This document shows, piece after piece, positions 20,064-29,706 of a stretch of DNA of 64,000 nt. The translations under genes were made by a program, and so were the position numbers. The stretch lies in assembly GCA_965240325.2 (NCBI GenBank), contig OZ251223.1:1674001-1738000 (forward strand). The letters run 5' to 3'. This DNA comes from Rebecca billardiae RCC1528. Lineage: Eukaryota; Haptophyta. Below the pieces are notes generated by a model. It saw only the letters and a list, made by a program, of their open reading frames with translations, was not told the origin of the DNA and made no database searches. Numbering within the stretch: the stretch's first letter is position 1; each line of letters begins with the position of its first letter.

Positions 20064-20966
20064 ATGATGGCGTCGCTCGCTCGCTCATTGAGCTATTTGG
20101 CGCTTGTCTCTAGCGCCGGTGCTGTCCGCCGCGTGCTCGTGACAGGCGCGAACAAGGGCATCGGACTGCAGATCTGCAAGAAGATGGTGGCAACGGTTCC
20201 AGACGCGCACGTGATCGTGGGCAGCCGGTCGGCCGAACGCGGGGAGAAAGCTGTGGCGGACATCCTCGCCTCCGAGCCCTCAGCCGCGGGGCGCGTCGAG
20301 ATGCTCCAGCTCGACGTTTCCGACGAAGGATCGGTCACGGCAGCTGCGTCGGAGCTCGCAGCGCGCTACCCGTCTGAAGCGACGCCGCTCTACGGCTTGT
20401 GCAACAACGCGGGCATCGGCTTTGGACGCTCGATCAGCGAGACACTCGCCACCAACTTTTTCGGCACAGTGAGCTGCTGCACGCACTTCGTGCCGCTCCT
20501 CGATCCCGAGGTCGGCCGCGTGTGTAACATTGCGTCGGCGTCCGGCCCCAACTTCGTGCGCGGCCTCGACGCGGATCAGAAGGAGCTGTTCACCTCCCGA
20601 GCGACGACCTGGGACGAGCTCACCGCTTGCCTGCAACGCTACGCAGCGTGCACCGACTACGACGGTGTCGCGTACGGCCTGTCAAAGGCCGCCGTGAACC
20701 AGTACACGATGCAGCTCGCTGCGCAGCACCCGAAGCTGAAGATCAACTCGTGCTCGCCGGGCTACATCCTCACGGACCTCACGGCTGGCATGGGTGCCTC
20801 CAAACGCCCGGCGGAGTCCAACTGCCACGTTGCACCCCTCCACCTGCTCTTTGGCGATGTCGAGCATCCCGAGGTCAACAAGGGGCGATACTACGGCTCC
20901 GACGCCGTCCGCTCACCCTTGGGCGTCTACCGTGGCCCTGGGGACCCGCCGTACGTTGGAGACTGA
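20064..20966 (+). CDS. Short-chain dehydrogenase/reductase, carbonyl-reductase-like
   Basis: 300 residues. A hydrophobic N-terminus (SLSYLALVSSAGA) precedes the Rossmann NAD(P)-binding motif TGANKGIG (residues 27-34). NNAG follows near residues 114-117, an SASGP segment supplies the catalytic Ser, and YGLSK (Tyr204, Lys208) forms the active site, with SPGYILTD after it. An insert of roughly 40 residues before the YxxxK motif resembles the carbonyl-reductase (CBR1-like) branch, which reduces carbonyls with NADPH as a monomer. Arg residues after the second strand (GSRSAERG) favour NADPH. The substrate is unknown. The N-terminus could target an organelle or the ER. Single exon, divergent from the TenA-like gene. 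Confidence 0.88.
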   Translation: MMASLARSLSYLALVSSAGAVRRVLVTGANKGIGLQICKKMVATVPDAHVIVGSRSAERGEKAVADILASEPSAAGRVEMLQLDVSDEGSVTAAASELAARYPSEATPLYGLCNNAGIGFGRSISETLATNFFGTVSCCTHFVPLLDPEVGRVCNIASASGPNFVRGLDADQKELFTSRATTWDELTACLQRYAACTDYDGVAYGLSKAAVNQYTMQLAAQHPKLKINSCSPGYILTDLTAGMGASKRPAESNCHVAPLHLLFGDVEHPEVNKGRYYGSDAVRSPLGVYRGPGDPPYVGD

Positions 20967-21112
20967 AGGCACCTGCGCGTCTTATTGCCCAGTGTCCGTT
21001 CATACTTCATTAGTATCATCGGACTGGATTCATCTCAGTGGTCGCTTAACTTCTATTCTGATGAGTGCCATGCCCGCCGCGGATGATGATGATGATACGA
21101 CTGACTCTAATA

Positions 21113-22828
21113 TTAGCAGAGTAGACGACGACCCGGCGCTCCAGGCGGCGTCCGCTTCAACGTCGACGCGTCACAGCGCAGCCGGCTGGCGATGCGGCTC
21201 GCCCTTTCGGCTGCGCGTGTGCACAGGGGCGAGCAGCCAAGTCGAACAGATGGCCAGCCGACCATCTGCGCTCCAGCTGGGAGGGTGGGCTCCGGCTGAG
21301 CCGAGTCTACGGCCGTGGGCAACGCCCCGGCCAGATCCGGCGCCACACTGCGAGTACCCCCACTCGCGCCTCGAAGCTCGTGCTCATCCGGGTGAGCGCG
21401 CGCGTCGAGCGCGTGCGCGTACGCGCGCAGCGTGCGCTGATCGGGCGCGTCGAAGAGGGCAAGGAGCGAGTTGATGTCCTTGTTGTGCCTCTTGTTCCAC
21501 ATGTCAACGCTGAGGCCGACGTGGCCGTGCCGCGCCAGCAGGAAGGAGAGCACCGCCTGGTCCCCCTGCGCCGAGGGTAGCACGGCCGCCTCGTCGCACG
21601 CCCAACGCGCCCACTCGCGGGCGAGGGCGAGCGTGCGCTCCGACCGCCTCCAGATGGAGTAGGAGGCCTGCCACATGGGCGCGCTCATCAGGGCGGCCAT
21701 CTCGGCGGCGCGCACGCCCATCGCGCGCGCGGTCGCAGCTGCGTGGTGCTCCTCGGGGCCATGGCAGTTGGGCACGCACGCCGGCGTGCACTGGGCGCCG
21801 AAGCGCTTGCACGGCGCACAGCGCTCGGCGACCACGGCAGCGTTCCCGGGAGGCGGCGGCGGGTAGCGCGCAAGCACTGACGCAAGCGCCGCCGCGGGCG
21901 GGCCTCCGTCCGCTGGCGCTCGCGCGAGCCACGCGAGCAGGGGCTGCACGCTGCGCTGGAACCCAACGCACGCGTACCGCGAGGCGTCCGAGTAGACCAC
22001 GAACTCTCCGTCGCGAGCACGCTCGAGCGCGTCGAGCACGATCGCGGGCTTCCAAGCCCACTTGCCAAAGGTGGCGGCGCAGCGGGGCTGCGCGCGGCAG
22101 CGCGTGCCATTGACGAGCCGCGCCCAGCACTGGCGGAAGAAGGGCGCATCGCGCAGGCTGCTCGGCGTCCAGAGGCGCGCGCTATCCATCCCACCCACGG
22201 CCGTCGCCGAGCGCGACATCAGGCGCGCGATGGACTCGAAGGGCTCGCCCGCGCCGAACGCGACAAAGGTGGCGGCGTGATGCGGGGCTTGGGGCGTCGG
22301 CGCGTGGGGCGGCGGCCGTGCGTCGCCCGGGCGGATCGCACGGCCGCGGAAGGCGAGGCGCTCGCCCGTGGCCCTGCGGACGGCGGATGCGCTCGGCAGC
22401 GACCGGTTCTGCGCATCCAGCACCAGTAGCTCGTCGCGCCGACCCGCCATCATCCGCCATCCACGCGAGGCCAGGACGACAGCCTCGCGGGCGACGGTGC
22501 CGCTCGTGATCACGCGCGACACGGTGCCCGACTTGCGGCCAGATTCGATGGAGAACTCGGCGGCGAAGAGCGAACAGACGCGCGTCGCGGCGTTCTGCTG
22601 CCACGTCAGGCAGCTCGCATGCGCTTGGCACGCCCGACAGCAGCACTGCCAGGCAGCCTGCGCGTCGCATGACGATGCGAGGTCGGCCTGCACAAGCGGC
22701 GGTTTCGGCTTGCCTCCCACGAGGTGCGTGAGCTGGATGGGTAGCGGCGCGCAGAGCGCCTCCTCAACCATTAGACCCTCTGCCCCTCCCACACTGGCCG
22801 CGGCGATGGAGACGAGGACGGCCGCCAT
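21113..22828 (-). CDS. Secreted/Golgi glycosyltransferase-like protein with PAN-like N-terminal domain
   Basis: 571 residues from the ATG at 22828, which places a signal-like segment (MAAVLVSIAAASVGGAEG) at the N-terminus; the frame extends upstream to an ATG at 22924. A Cys-rich segment (SSCDAQAAWQCCCRACQAH..C, about residues 33-70) looks like a PAN/apple or related carbohydrate/protein-binding fold. The C-terminal half has WAWKPAIVLDAL (about 255) and FVVYSDASRYACVG (about 276), resembling the 'W-x-WKP...viYxDA' region of nucleotide-sugar glycosyltransferases, with the D-A-S as a possible metal-binding DXD equivalent. GDQAVLSFLLARHGHVGL near the end fits the 'D-Q' helix of the same fold. 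Donor and acceptor are unknown. Cys-rich CAPCKRFGAQCTPACVPNC lies between. Single exon; the C-terminal about 80 residues are low-complexity. Confidence 0.6.
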   Translation of the reverse strand: MAAVLVSIAAASVGGAEGLMVEEALCAPLPIQLTHLVGGKPKPPLVQADLASSCDAQAAWQCCCRACQAHASCLTWQQNAATRVCSLFAAEFSIESGRKSGTVSRVITSGTVAREAVVLASRGWRMMAGRRDELLVLDAQNRSLPSASAVRRATGERLAFRGRAIRPGDARPPPHAPTPQAPHHAATFVAFGAGEPFESIARLMSRSATAVGGMDSARLWTPSSLRDAPFFRQCWARLVNGTRCRAQPRCAATFGKWAWKPAIVLDALERARDGEFVVYSDASRYACVGFQRSVQPLLAWLARAPADGGPPAAALASVLARYPPPPPGNAAVVAERCAPCKRFGAQCTPACVPNCHGPEEHHAAATARAMGVRAAEMAALMSAPMWQASYSIWRRSERTLALAREWARWACDEAAVLPSAQGDQAVLSFLLARHGHVGLSVDMWNKRHNKDINSLLALFDAPDQRTLRAYAHALDARAHPDEHELRGASGGTRSVAPDLAGALPTAVDSAQPEPTLPAGAQMVGWPSVRLGCSPLCTRAAERASRIASRLRCDASTLKRTPPGAPGRRLLC

Positions 22829-23403
22829 TGCCGACGGCCACGCACCTCCACTACTGGTACAGTGGACCCGGACCAAGGAGGCCACCGGGTGGTGTCCCGG
22901 ACGATCCCGAAACTTCCAAGTCATCAAGAATTCAAGGATCCCATGCGGAATCAGCGCCGCTTTTGACGGCGAGAATTCGTCAGCCCGAAAAACACGACGC
23001 GACGTGATGCCCCGACGAATGAATTGATGAGTTGTTGATGAGAGGCAGCCCTCGCGATTGTTTGAACGCGACCGTGTCCCGGTCCGTCGGACGACGGTCG
23101 CACTCGCACTCGGTCTCGGTCTGCCTGCCCGGCCCGACGGCGACGAGCATGACTGCTAGGCGCTTTGCGCGGCAAGCCGAGTGGCAATGTACATGGCACA
23201 GTTCTGGCTGACTAAATAGTTGCTCTCGGTCCATGGGCAAGGTCGCAGGGATCCGAAAGGCCGAGCCGGTCGGCCGCGAGGACGAACCGCGTGACTCGCA
23301 GAGTCCTCCGCTGCGTACGGCACTCACTGTTTCGGCCCGCGCCAGCGTGACTCCGCGGCGTCGGTGCACAGAATAGGCGCGTGCGTGTAGGTCAGAGTGT
23401 AGG
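22829..23403. other. Intergenic, no gene recognised
   Basis: Lies between the start of the glycosyltransferase-like gene and the stop of the Myb gene, both minus strand, so it should hold the upstream gene's promoter and the Myb 3' region. A GAATTGATGAGTTGTTGATG segment at about 23020-23040 echoes the arm of the 1163-1212 inverted repeat. Nothing else stands out. Confidence 0.6.
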
Positions 23404-24636
23404 TCAGAAGCAGACAGCGCCGTCGGCACTCGCGCCGAGGTCGTCCTCCTCCGCGAGGCCGCTCGATGACAGGCCCGCCTCGTGGAACCACGCGGCACTG
23501 TCGTGCGCGATCGCGTGCGCGGCGTGCCACTCCGCAGACGGGGCCGCGGTGCTGCCGTTGTCGGTGCCCGCGGAGTGCGCGTCGGAGGTGGGCGAGGCGC
23601 TGCTGAGAATCTCCTCGATGTCCTCATCGTTCACGATCGCCTCGACCAGCCCGCACATGTCCGCCTCGTGGAGGTCGTCCTCCTCGCCCGCGTCCGCAGC
23701 CGGGCACGCCTCGAGCGACGCAAAGAGGGCGGCGAGCTCGGCGTCGGACACGACGTCGGACTCGTCGTCGCCAGCGCCGGCGGGCTGCGCGGTGCGCGAC
23801 GGCTCGGGGCCGCAGGGGCACGCATGCCCGCGCTTCGGCTGCCCGCACCGCCCGCACTTGTACCCCGGCGCGTCGACGGCGCCCTGCTGGTGCGATGAGG
23901 TCCGCTCCATGCGCCACTTGCGCGCCGCCTCGAGCCGGTGCCACCGGTTGCGGACGGCGTTGTCCGTGCGGCCCTCGAGGCGCGTGGAGATGAGGCTCCA
24001 CTTGTACCCGTGCTCCTTCACGCCCGAGCAGATCACCTCGTCCTCCGCCACCGTCCACGGGCGCAGCCGCTGGTCCGCATGCGCGCCGGTTGGCGCCTCT
24101 GCGTGCGCGGCGGTGGCGACGCACACGTGGCTGCGCTTCGAGCAGCCGCAGCGTCGGCACTTGTACACGACCGCCTTGTTCGACTGGCGGCGGAACGTCG
24201 CGCCCTCGTCGGCAGAGACATCCGCCTCGGCCACGCCGAGCGCGAGCTGCGGCGGCCCCGGTGGCGGCACCAGCGATGTGCGAGGCGACGGGCTGGCGTG
24301 TGTGGCGGCCGACGAGTCGGACGGCTCATACGCGACCTGCGACTTGCGGCCAATGGAGCCGGCGGACGCGGACTCGATGGGCTTGCACGCCTTGCCACCC
24401 GAGTTGATGTACGCCGTCGCCGCGGCGAGGACCGCCGATGTGTACTCGTCGCCCCCCACCGCCGCGCCGACGTCTGGGAGCGATGGTTTTGGGAGCGAGA
24501 ACATGGGCGCGGGCGCGGCCGGCTCGTCGTCGCGGCTGCGCTTGCGCGCGTGCGCCTCCTTGAGCAGGTCGCTGGCGCGGGTCAGCAGGTCGTCGTCCAG
24601 GTCGACAGCAGCATGTTGCGCCACCTGATTGCCCAT
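23404..24636 (-). CDS. Single-repeat Myb/SANT protein with two CX2CX6HXC knuckles
   Basis: 410 residues from the ATG at 24636. Residues about 190-235 form one Myb/SANT repeat (RPWTVAEDEVICSGVKEHG...WSLISTRLEGRTDNAVRNRW) with the conserved Trp residues and the R2R3-type third helix RTDNAVRNRWHRL, so it probably binds DNA in the nucleus. Two copies of a knuckle flank it: Cys160-Cys163-His170-Cys172 (YKCRRCGCSKRSHVC) and Cys261-Cys264-His271-Cys273 (YKCGRCGQPKRGHAC), both CX2CX6HXC and likely zinc-binding. A basic KRSRDD near residue 33 may be a nuclear signal. The C-terminal part is acidic (DDEDIEEI-like), as in activation domains. Target genes are unknown. Single exon. Confidence 0.8.
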   Translation of the reverse strand: MGNQVAQHAAVDLDDDLLTRASDLLKEAHARKRSRDDEPAAPAPMFSLPKPSLPDVGAAVGGDEYTSAVLAAATAYINSGGKACKPIESASAGSIGRKSQVAYEPSDSSAATHASPSPRTSLVPPPGPPQLALGVAEADVSADEGATFRRQSNKAVVYKCRRCGCSKRSHVCVATAAHAEAPTGAHADQRLRPWTVAEDEVICSGVKEHGYKWSLISTRLEGRTDNAVRNRWHRLEAARKWRMERTSSHQQGAVDAPGYKCGRCGQPKRGHACPCGPEPSRTAQPAGAGDDESDVVSDAELAALFASLEACPAADAGEEDDLHEADMCGLVEAIVNDEDIEEILSSASPTSDAHSAGTDNGSTAAPSAEWHAAHAIAHDSAAWFHEAGLSSSGLAEEDDLGASADGAVCF

Positions 24637-25152
24637 GGCTGTGTGCGTGCACGCGTGCGACGGGAGAGACGCTCGTGTCGCGGAAGCGGGAGTTGTGGAT
24701 CACAACGCGAAGCGCACGAAGAGGGGGGTCATCAGCCCCCCGCTCGTCAACACTTATTCGTTCACGGGTACGACCAGCGCCTGAGCAAACCGACGCGGAG
24801 TCTGAAGGCCAATAAGTGAAGCCGAGCGTCTGTATTCGACGAGCCTGAGATGTGAATCTGGAGTTAGGCTGTTGGAGTTTTCTAGCAGTTGGGCGTTGGG
24901 AAAACTTCCAGGACATTCAATCAAGAGCAAATCCCGCAACGCGCCAACGCCTGTAAGTGAACGTTTTGGCCGTTAGTCAGTTACTGCAAAGTTACCCATT
25001 CGGTTAGGTTCCAAACAGATCCGATCCGGTTCCTCAGCTGTCCGGTCGTCGTGTGGGTAAGGCTGCTGACATGATGATGATGAAGATGTTCTCAGATGAC
25101 TCTGAGAATATGATGACAATTGTTCATCGTCGTATCATCATCATCAACAACG
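24637..25152. other. Intergenic, no gene recognised
   Basis: The upstream region of the Myb gene and downstream region of the histidine phosphatase gene. A GATGATGAT-type trinucleotide run occurs near 25071-25147. No coding signal. Confidence 0.6.
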
Positions 25153-28100
25153 TCACGGCGGCGCGCGCACAACGGTGCACTCGGTGATCACGCGCGACGC
25201 GCGGCCAAAGTCGAGCGTGCAGCACACGACCGCGCAGCTGGGCACCTTGCCATCGCCGCTGACGCCCGGCGGCGGCGCCGCGCCGCTGCCGCCGCCGCCG
25301 CCGCCGCCGCCGAGCGCGTGCGCGGTGTGCGCGTCGAGGAGGTCGCAGATCACCTGGCCGTGCGTGACGAGCACGATCGTCTCGTGCGGCGCGTACTGCA
25401 CCTGCCGCATCAGCTCGCCCAGCCGCTGCTGCACCTGCGCTGCCGTCTCGGCGGGCCCGTCGTCCCACCACGGCTCCTCCACCTCGACCGACTCGACCGG
25501 CGCGCCCTCGAGCTCGGCGAGCTCGGCCGCGAGCTCGGGCCGCTCGGTCGGCGCGCGCAGCTCGCGCAGCTTGTCGACCGCGCGGCGCAGCATCGCGGGC
25601 GCGCCGACGCACACGCCGCGCGAGTTCAGCTCGCCGAGCCGCTGCGCGTCGCGCGCGTTGCGCCGCAGCTGCAGCGGCAGCCCGCGCGCGGACGCGAGCG
25701 GCCAGAAGGCGAGCAGCGCGGTCTGGAGCGCGCGCGTGAGCGGGGAGGACCAGAGCGCGTCCGCACGCGCGAGCGCGGCGAGGGGCTCGTGGGCGGGTGC
25801 GGCGGGCGTGCCGGCCGCGCTGTCGGCGAGCGCGCGCGCCACCATCGCCCGCAGCGCGCACGCCTGCCCCACGCCCTCCTCGGACAGCGGGTGGTCAGAC
25901 TTGAGGACGAGCGAGCCGAGCGCGCGCCGCCGCTGCTTGGCCTCGTTCCACCGAGACTGACCGTGCCGCACGAGGAAGAGGCGCTTGACGGGCTGCGGCG
26001 CGCAGGGCAGGCGCTGCAGCACGAGCGCGGGCGCGGGCGGCGCGGCGGGCGGCTCCGCGTGCTGCTGCTCGGCGGTGCGGCGCGACTGCAGCGCGCGCCG
26101 CATGCGGCCCACCGCGCCGCCGCCCGCCTCGGCGCCGCCCGGCCCGGACGGCGTTAGCGGAGGGCTCACGCCGGCCTCGCGGCTGCTGTTGCGCCGCGAG
26201 CCGACGGTTGGCACCGCGGCCGGGCCGTCGGCGAGCGCGGACGGCTCGGCGGGCTCGGCGTCGGCGCGCGAGGCGCGCGCGGCGGGGCTCGGCAGCTGCG
26301 ACGGCCCGGCGGGCAGCCCACCCAGCCCTGGCGCCGCGCCGAGCGCTAGCTCCGTGTGTGCGGTCGATACGGAGGGCAGCGCGCTCAGCGCAACGCCGAG
26401 TGGCGCGCGGCCCGAGTCGCACACCTCCGCGCGGAGCTGCACGCGCGAGGCGATCTCCGCGACCGCGCCGCCGCTCAGCCCGTCCTCGCCGAACGCGGGC
26501 AGCGTGAGCCAGCGCGCAGAGTTCCAAACCGCCGACGCGCCGCCGCTGCCCTGCCCGCGCCGGCGGCACGTCTTGACGAGCGGCCACTCGACCGCCGGGC
26601 CGCGCCGGACGACGCGCGAGCCGCCGCCGGGCTCGAGGAGCTCGAGCCACATCACGACGGCGACGTGCGCGGGCGGGCGGCTCGCCGAGCGTGGCGGCGG
26701 CGCCGCCGCGCCGCCGCCGCTCGCGCCGCCCTCGGCCGCCGCGCCGCCGCCGCCTCCGCCCGCCAGCGCGGGCGGGCCAGGCGCGCACACGTGCTGCACA
26801 CCCAGCAGCAAGACCAGAGCGCCCGCGTCGCGCAGCGCGCCCGCGTACGAGAGCTGGCGGAAGGAGGCGAGGGCGCACGCGGGCGCGGGCGGCGGCCCCA
26901 GCCCGGCGTGGCGCGGGGACGGCAGGTCGAGCTCGTCGCACTCCGCGTCCGCGCCCGCGCCCGCGCCCGCCGCGCCGCCATCGGCCGGCGCGCCGTCCGC
27001 GCGCGCGCCGCCGCCAACCATCACAGGTATCACAGGTAGGTCTGGGGACGGTGAGCTCAGGTCGACGCCCGCGCCGGAGCGGGCAGCGTTGGGCGGCGTC
27101 GCGCCGTGCGCCGCCGCGCGCTGCTCCTCCGCGCCGAGCGCGCCGTTCGGCTCCGGCAGCGCCGTCAGCGCGGGCGTCGGCGTCAGCTCATAGCTCACGA
27201 GCTCGGCCCCCACGACTGGCTGCCGCGCCGCGCCCGCTCGCCCAAAGTCCAGCCTGAGTCTGACGACGCCCAGGTTGGGGAGGACCTCGGCGGAGAGGCG
27301 GCGCGCGAGCGCGGGGCGCGCCTGGACGAAGTCCGGGTGCAGCGCCTCGCGGAAGAGCACGCGGAACAGGTGACTGTGCCCCACCAGCGCGACGCACCGC
27401 GCGTGCGCGTGCTCGAGCTGCGACAGCAGCTCATGCAGCCGCGAGCGCAGCTGCGCGGCGCCCTCGGCCGCTTCGTCCCACCAGGGGGCCTCCACCTCCT
27501 CCGCGCGCAGCGGGACGGCCTCCATCTCGCGCAGCTCGGCGGCGTCGCACATCGGGCGCAGCACGCCGAGCGCGCGCGCGCGCACCGCCTCGCCGCCCAC
27601 CGCCGCGCCGATCGTGTCGTTCCCGCCCCGGTTCTTCTTTTCGCGCGCGTTGGAGCGCAGACGCAGCGGCAGCGCGCGCGTGCGCAGCAGCGGGCGGAAG
27701 GCCACCAGCGCGGTCTGCACCGCGCGCGTGAGCGGGGAGGACCAGAGCTCGTCGAGCTCGAGCAGCTCGGCGAGCGCGCCCGGCGCCGCGCCCTCCGCCG
27801 CGCCGCACCACCCCTCGCCGCGCTGGCTCGACGCCGCGCGCGCGCGCTGCGCCCGCAGCTCCGCATCGAGCGCACTACACAGCCGGCGCGCCTGCGCCAC
27901 GCCCGCGCCGTTGAGCGGGTGGTCGGTCTGGCTGACGAGGGTGAGCACGTCGGCGCGGCTCTGCGCCTCGTTCCACGTGGACTCGCCGTGGCGCACGATG
28001 AAGAGCGTCTTGCACCCGCCGCCCGCGCGCGCCGCGGCGGGCGCGGCGGGCGCGGCGCGCGGCGGCGGCGCGCGCGGAGGCGGAGGCACAATGGCGAGAC

Positions 28101-29247
28101 ACACGCGCGGAGGCGCGCTGCCGTCCGCCACGCCGCTGGCGCACGCCAGCGTGACGGCGGCGCCGGAGAAGTCGAGCCACGCGGTGGAGCGCGCGCGCGC
28201 CAGCCCGAGCGGCGCGCCCCCGCCCCCGCCGTCGCTCTCGTCCTGCGACTCGGAGAGGCTCCCGTCCTCCGCCGGCCCCGACGGCCCGAGCCCTGTGTCT
28301 GGCGGTCCCGAGGCGGCGGGCGGCAGCACGGCCGGAGGCGCGCGCGCGAGCGCGCCCGCGAGCGCCGCGCCGGGCAGGTCGGCGGTGACGATGCGCAGGC
28401 GCGCGCGGCCGACGGTCTCGTCGCGCGAGGCGTCGAGCACGTCCACGTGCACCGAGTACGGCGGCGGCCCCAGCCCGGCAGCCGCCAGCCTGCGCGGCGA
28501 GAACCAGTGAGCGCGCTCGCGCGCCGGCCAGCGCGCCGCCACGGCGGAGTGCACGCCTCGGGAGTCACTCAGCCACATGCGCACGGCGCACGAGGGCGGC
28601 GGGTCGGCGACGGAGTCGAGGCGCACGACCACGCCTTCCACGCACACCCGCGTCTCCGCGTCCAGCGCGCCGCCGCCCGCCGGCTGCGCGAGCGCGTGCG
28701 CGACCCGCAGTAGCTGCGTGCACGCCGCGCGCGCCTCGGCCGAGCCGCCAGGACCCACGTGAGGCAGCAGCGCGCGCTGGATGTCGTCGAGCCAGCCCGG
28801 CGCGTCGGCCTCCCCGCGCGGGGGCGAGAGCGGGGGCGTCTGTGCCTGGGCCGCACCCTCGCGCGCCTGCCTCGCGCCGGCGTCTTCCGAGCGCCGCGGC
28901 GCCGACGTGGCGGCCGGGCGCACGCGCAGGCGCACGGCCACGCGGTCGGGCGCGAGCGCGTCCATGCAGACCTGCACAGGCGCAGTGCCGTGCTCGCCGC
29001 CGGACGACTCGATGAGGAACGGGCGGATCGTCGCCACCTCGATCGTCATCGGCGCGCCGTGCGACGCCCGCCCGTCGGCCGCAGACGCGTGGCCGGTGTG
29101 CTCGCCGCCCGAAGCGCGGCCGGCGTTGAGCTTGCGCAGCGCGTCGCCCACGGCGATGGCGCGCTGGCCGACCGTGCCGCCCATGGCACGCGCACGCTCG
29201 GTCACCGCCTGCTTCTTCGCGCCCAGCTTGTCCTTCGCGAGCTGCAT
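25153..29247 (-). CDS. Tandem histidine phosphatase (two phosphoglycerate-mutase-like domains)
   Basis: 1,364 residues from the ATG at 29247. Two histidine-phosphatase domains are present. The first starts with LFIVRHGESTWNE near residue 415 and has SSPLTRAVQTA and the second catalytic His in VALVGHSHLFRVL near 620. The second starts with LFLVRHGQSRWNE near 1092, with SSPLTRALQTA and IVLVTHGQVICDLL near 1292. Each is preceded by a beta-rich region of similar character (VRMWLSDSRGVHSAV... and VVMWLELLEPGGGSRVV...), C2-like in appearance, so the protein looks like a duplicated [beta domain-phosphatase] module. Both domains keep the RHG His and the second His, so both may be active. Long Ala/Gly/Pro-rich linkers separate the parts. 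The basic N-terminus (AKDKLGAKKQAV) is helical. The substrate is unknown. Single exon. Confidence 0.82.
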   Translation of the reverse strand: MQLAKDKLGAKKQAVTERARAMGGTVGQRAIAVGDALRKLNAGRASGGEHTGHASAADGRASHGAPMTIEVATIRPFLIESSGGEHGTAPVQVCMDALAPDRVAVRLRVRPAATSAPRRSEDAGARQAREGAAQAQTPPLSPPRGEADAPGWLDDIQRALLPHVGPGGSAEARAACTQLLRVAHALAQPAGGGALDAETRVCVEGVVVRLDSVADPPPSCAVRMWLSDSRGVHSAVAARWPARERAHWFSPRRLAAAGLGPPPYSVHVDVLDASRDETVGRARLRIVTADLPGAALAGALARAPPAVLPPAASGPPDTGLGPSGPAEDGSLSESQDESDGGGGGAPLGLARARSTAWLDFSGAAVTLACASGVADGSAPPRVCLAIVPPPPRAPPPRAAPAAPAAARAGGGCKTLFIVRHGESTWNEAQSRADVLTLVSQTDHPLNGAGVAQARRLCSALDAELRAQRARAASSQRGEGWCGAAEGAAPGALAELLELDELWSSPLTRAVQTALVAFRPLLRTRALPLRLRSNAREKKNRGGNDTIGAAVGGEAVRARALGVLRPMCDAAELREMEAVPLRAEEVEAPWWDEAAEGAAQLRSRLHELLSQLEHAHARCVALVGHSHLFRVLFREALHPDFVQARPALARRLSAEVLPNLGVVRLRLDFGRAGAARQPVVGAELVSYELTPTPALTALPEPNGALGAEEQRAAAHGATPPNAARSGAGVDLSSPSPDLPVIPVMVGGGARADGAPADGGAAGAGAGADAECDELDLPSPRHAGLGPPPAPACALASFRQLSYAGALRDAGALVLLLGVQHVCAPGPPALAGGGGGGAAAEGGASGGGAAAPPPRSASRPPAHVAVVMWLELLEPGGGSRVVRRGPAVEWPLVKTCRRRGQGSGGASAVWNSARWLTLPAFGEDGLSGGAVAEIASRVQLRAEVCDSGRAPLGVALSALPSVSTAHTELALGAAPGLGGLPAGPSQLPSPAARASRADAEPAEPSALADGPAAVPTVGSRRNSSREAGVSPPLTPSGPGGAEAGGGAVGRMRRALQSRRTAEQQHAEPPAAPPAPALVLQRLPCAPQPVKRLFLVRHGQSRWNEAKQRRRALGSLVLKSDHPLSEEGVGQACALRAMVARALADSAAGTPAAPAHEPLAALARADALWSSPLTRALQTALLAFWPLASARGLPLQLRRNARDAQRLGELNSRGVCVGAPAMLRRAVDKLRELRAPTERPELAAELAELEGAPVESVEVEEPWWDDGPAETAAQVQQRLGELMRQVQYAPHETIVLVTHGQVICDLLDAHTAHALGGGGGGGGSGAAPPPGVSGDGKVPSCAVVCCTLDFGRASRVITECTVVRAPP

Positions 29248-29706
29248 GGTCAAGGGCTTGGTATTCTGCTAGGCGGAGGCGTAAGAACGCATCGTGGCTG
29301 GAGCGGCCACCATCGCCAGGAGGCTGCAAAAGTTGGTCCGGGCGTCCGGTGCCCGGACTGCATCCGACGGGCGACGGTCGTTGGCGATCAGTTACAGTGA
29401 CGGTCGATCGTCACTGCTCGTTGCTGGCAGCAGCAGCCTCGGGCCCGCCAGTCGGACGTCGGCGTGCCGCGTGCCCTGCCGCTGGCGCTCCGCAGACCGG
29501 CAGACCTGAGACCGCACAGCCGCACAGCGCACTCCGCAGCCGGCGCCGGCCGGCGCCGCTGCCGATCCTGCCCCAGTGCTGACTCGACAGCGGCCCACAT
29601 GGCTCGTCGTGACAGGCAGCACGCGGCATTGGCTCTGTCGACACAGGCGGGTCTCGCGGTCGGAGCCCCGGGTACTGCACCGACTGCAGCCCGGTAGGCG
29701 TAGCCA
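29248..29706. other. Intergenic, no gene recognised
   Basis: The upstream region of the histidine phosphatase gene and the 3' flank of MPP10, both minus strand. No domain or repeat was seen. Confidence 0.6.

Noticed and set aside
25120-29400. Plus-strand frames of up to 535 codons opposite the histidine phosphatase gene
   Set aside because: They are Arg/Ala/Pro-rich antisense shadows of a gene with two clear catalytic domains.
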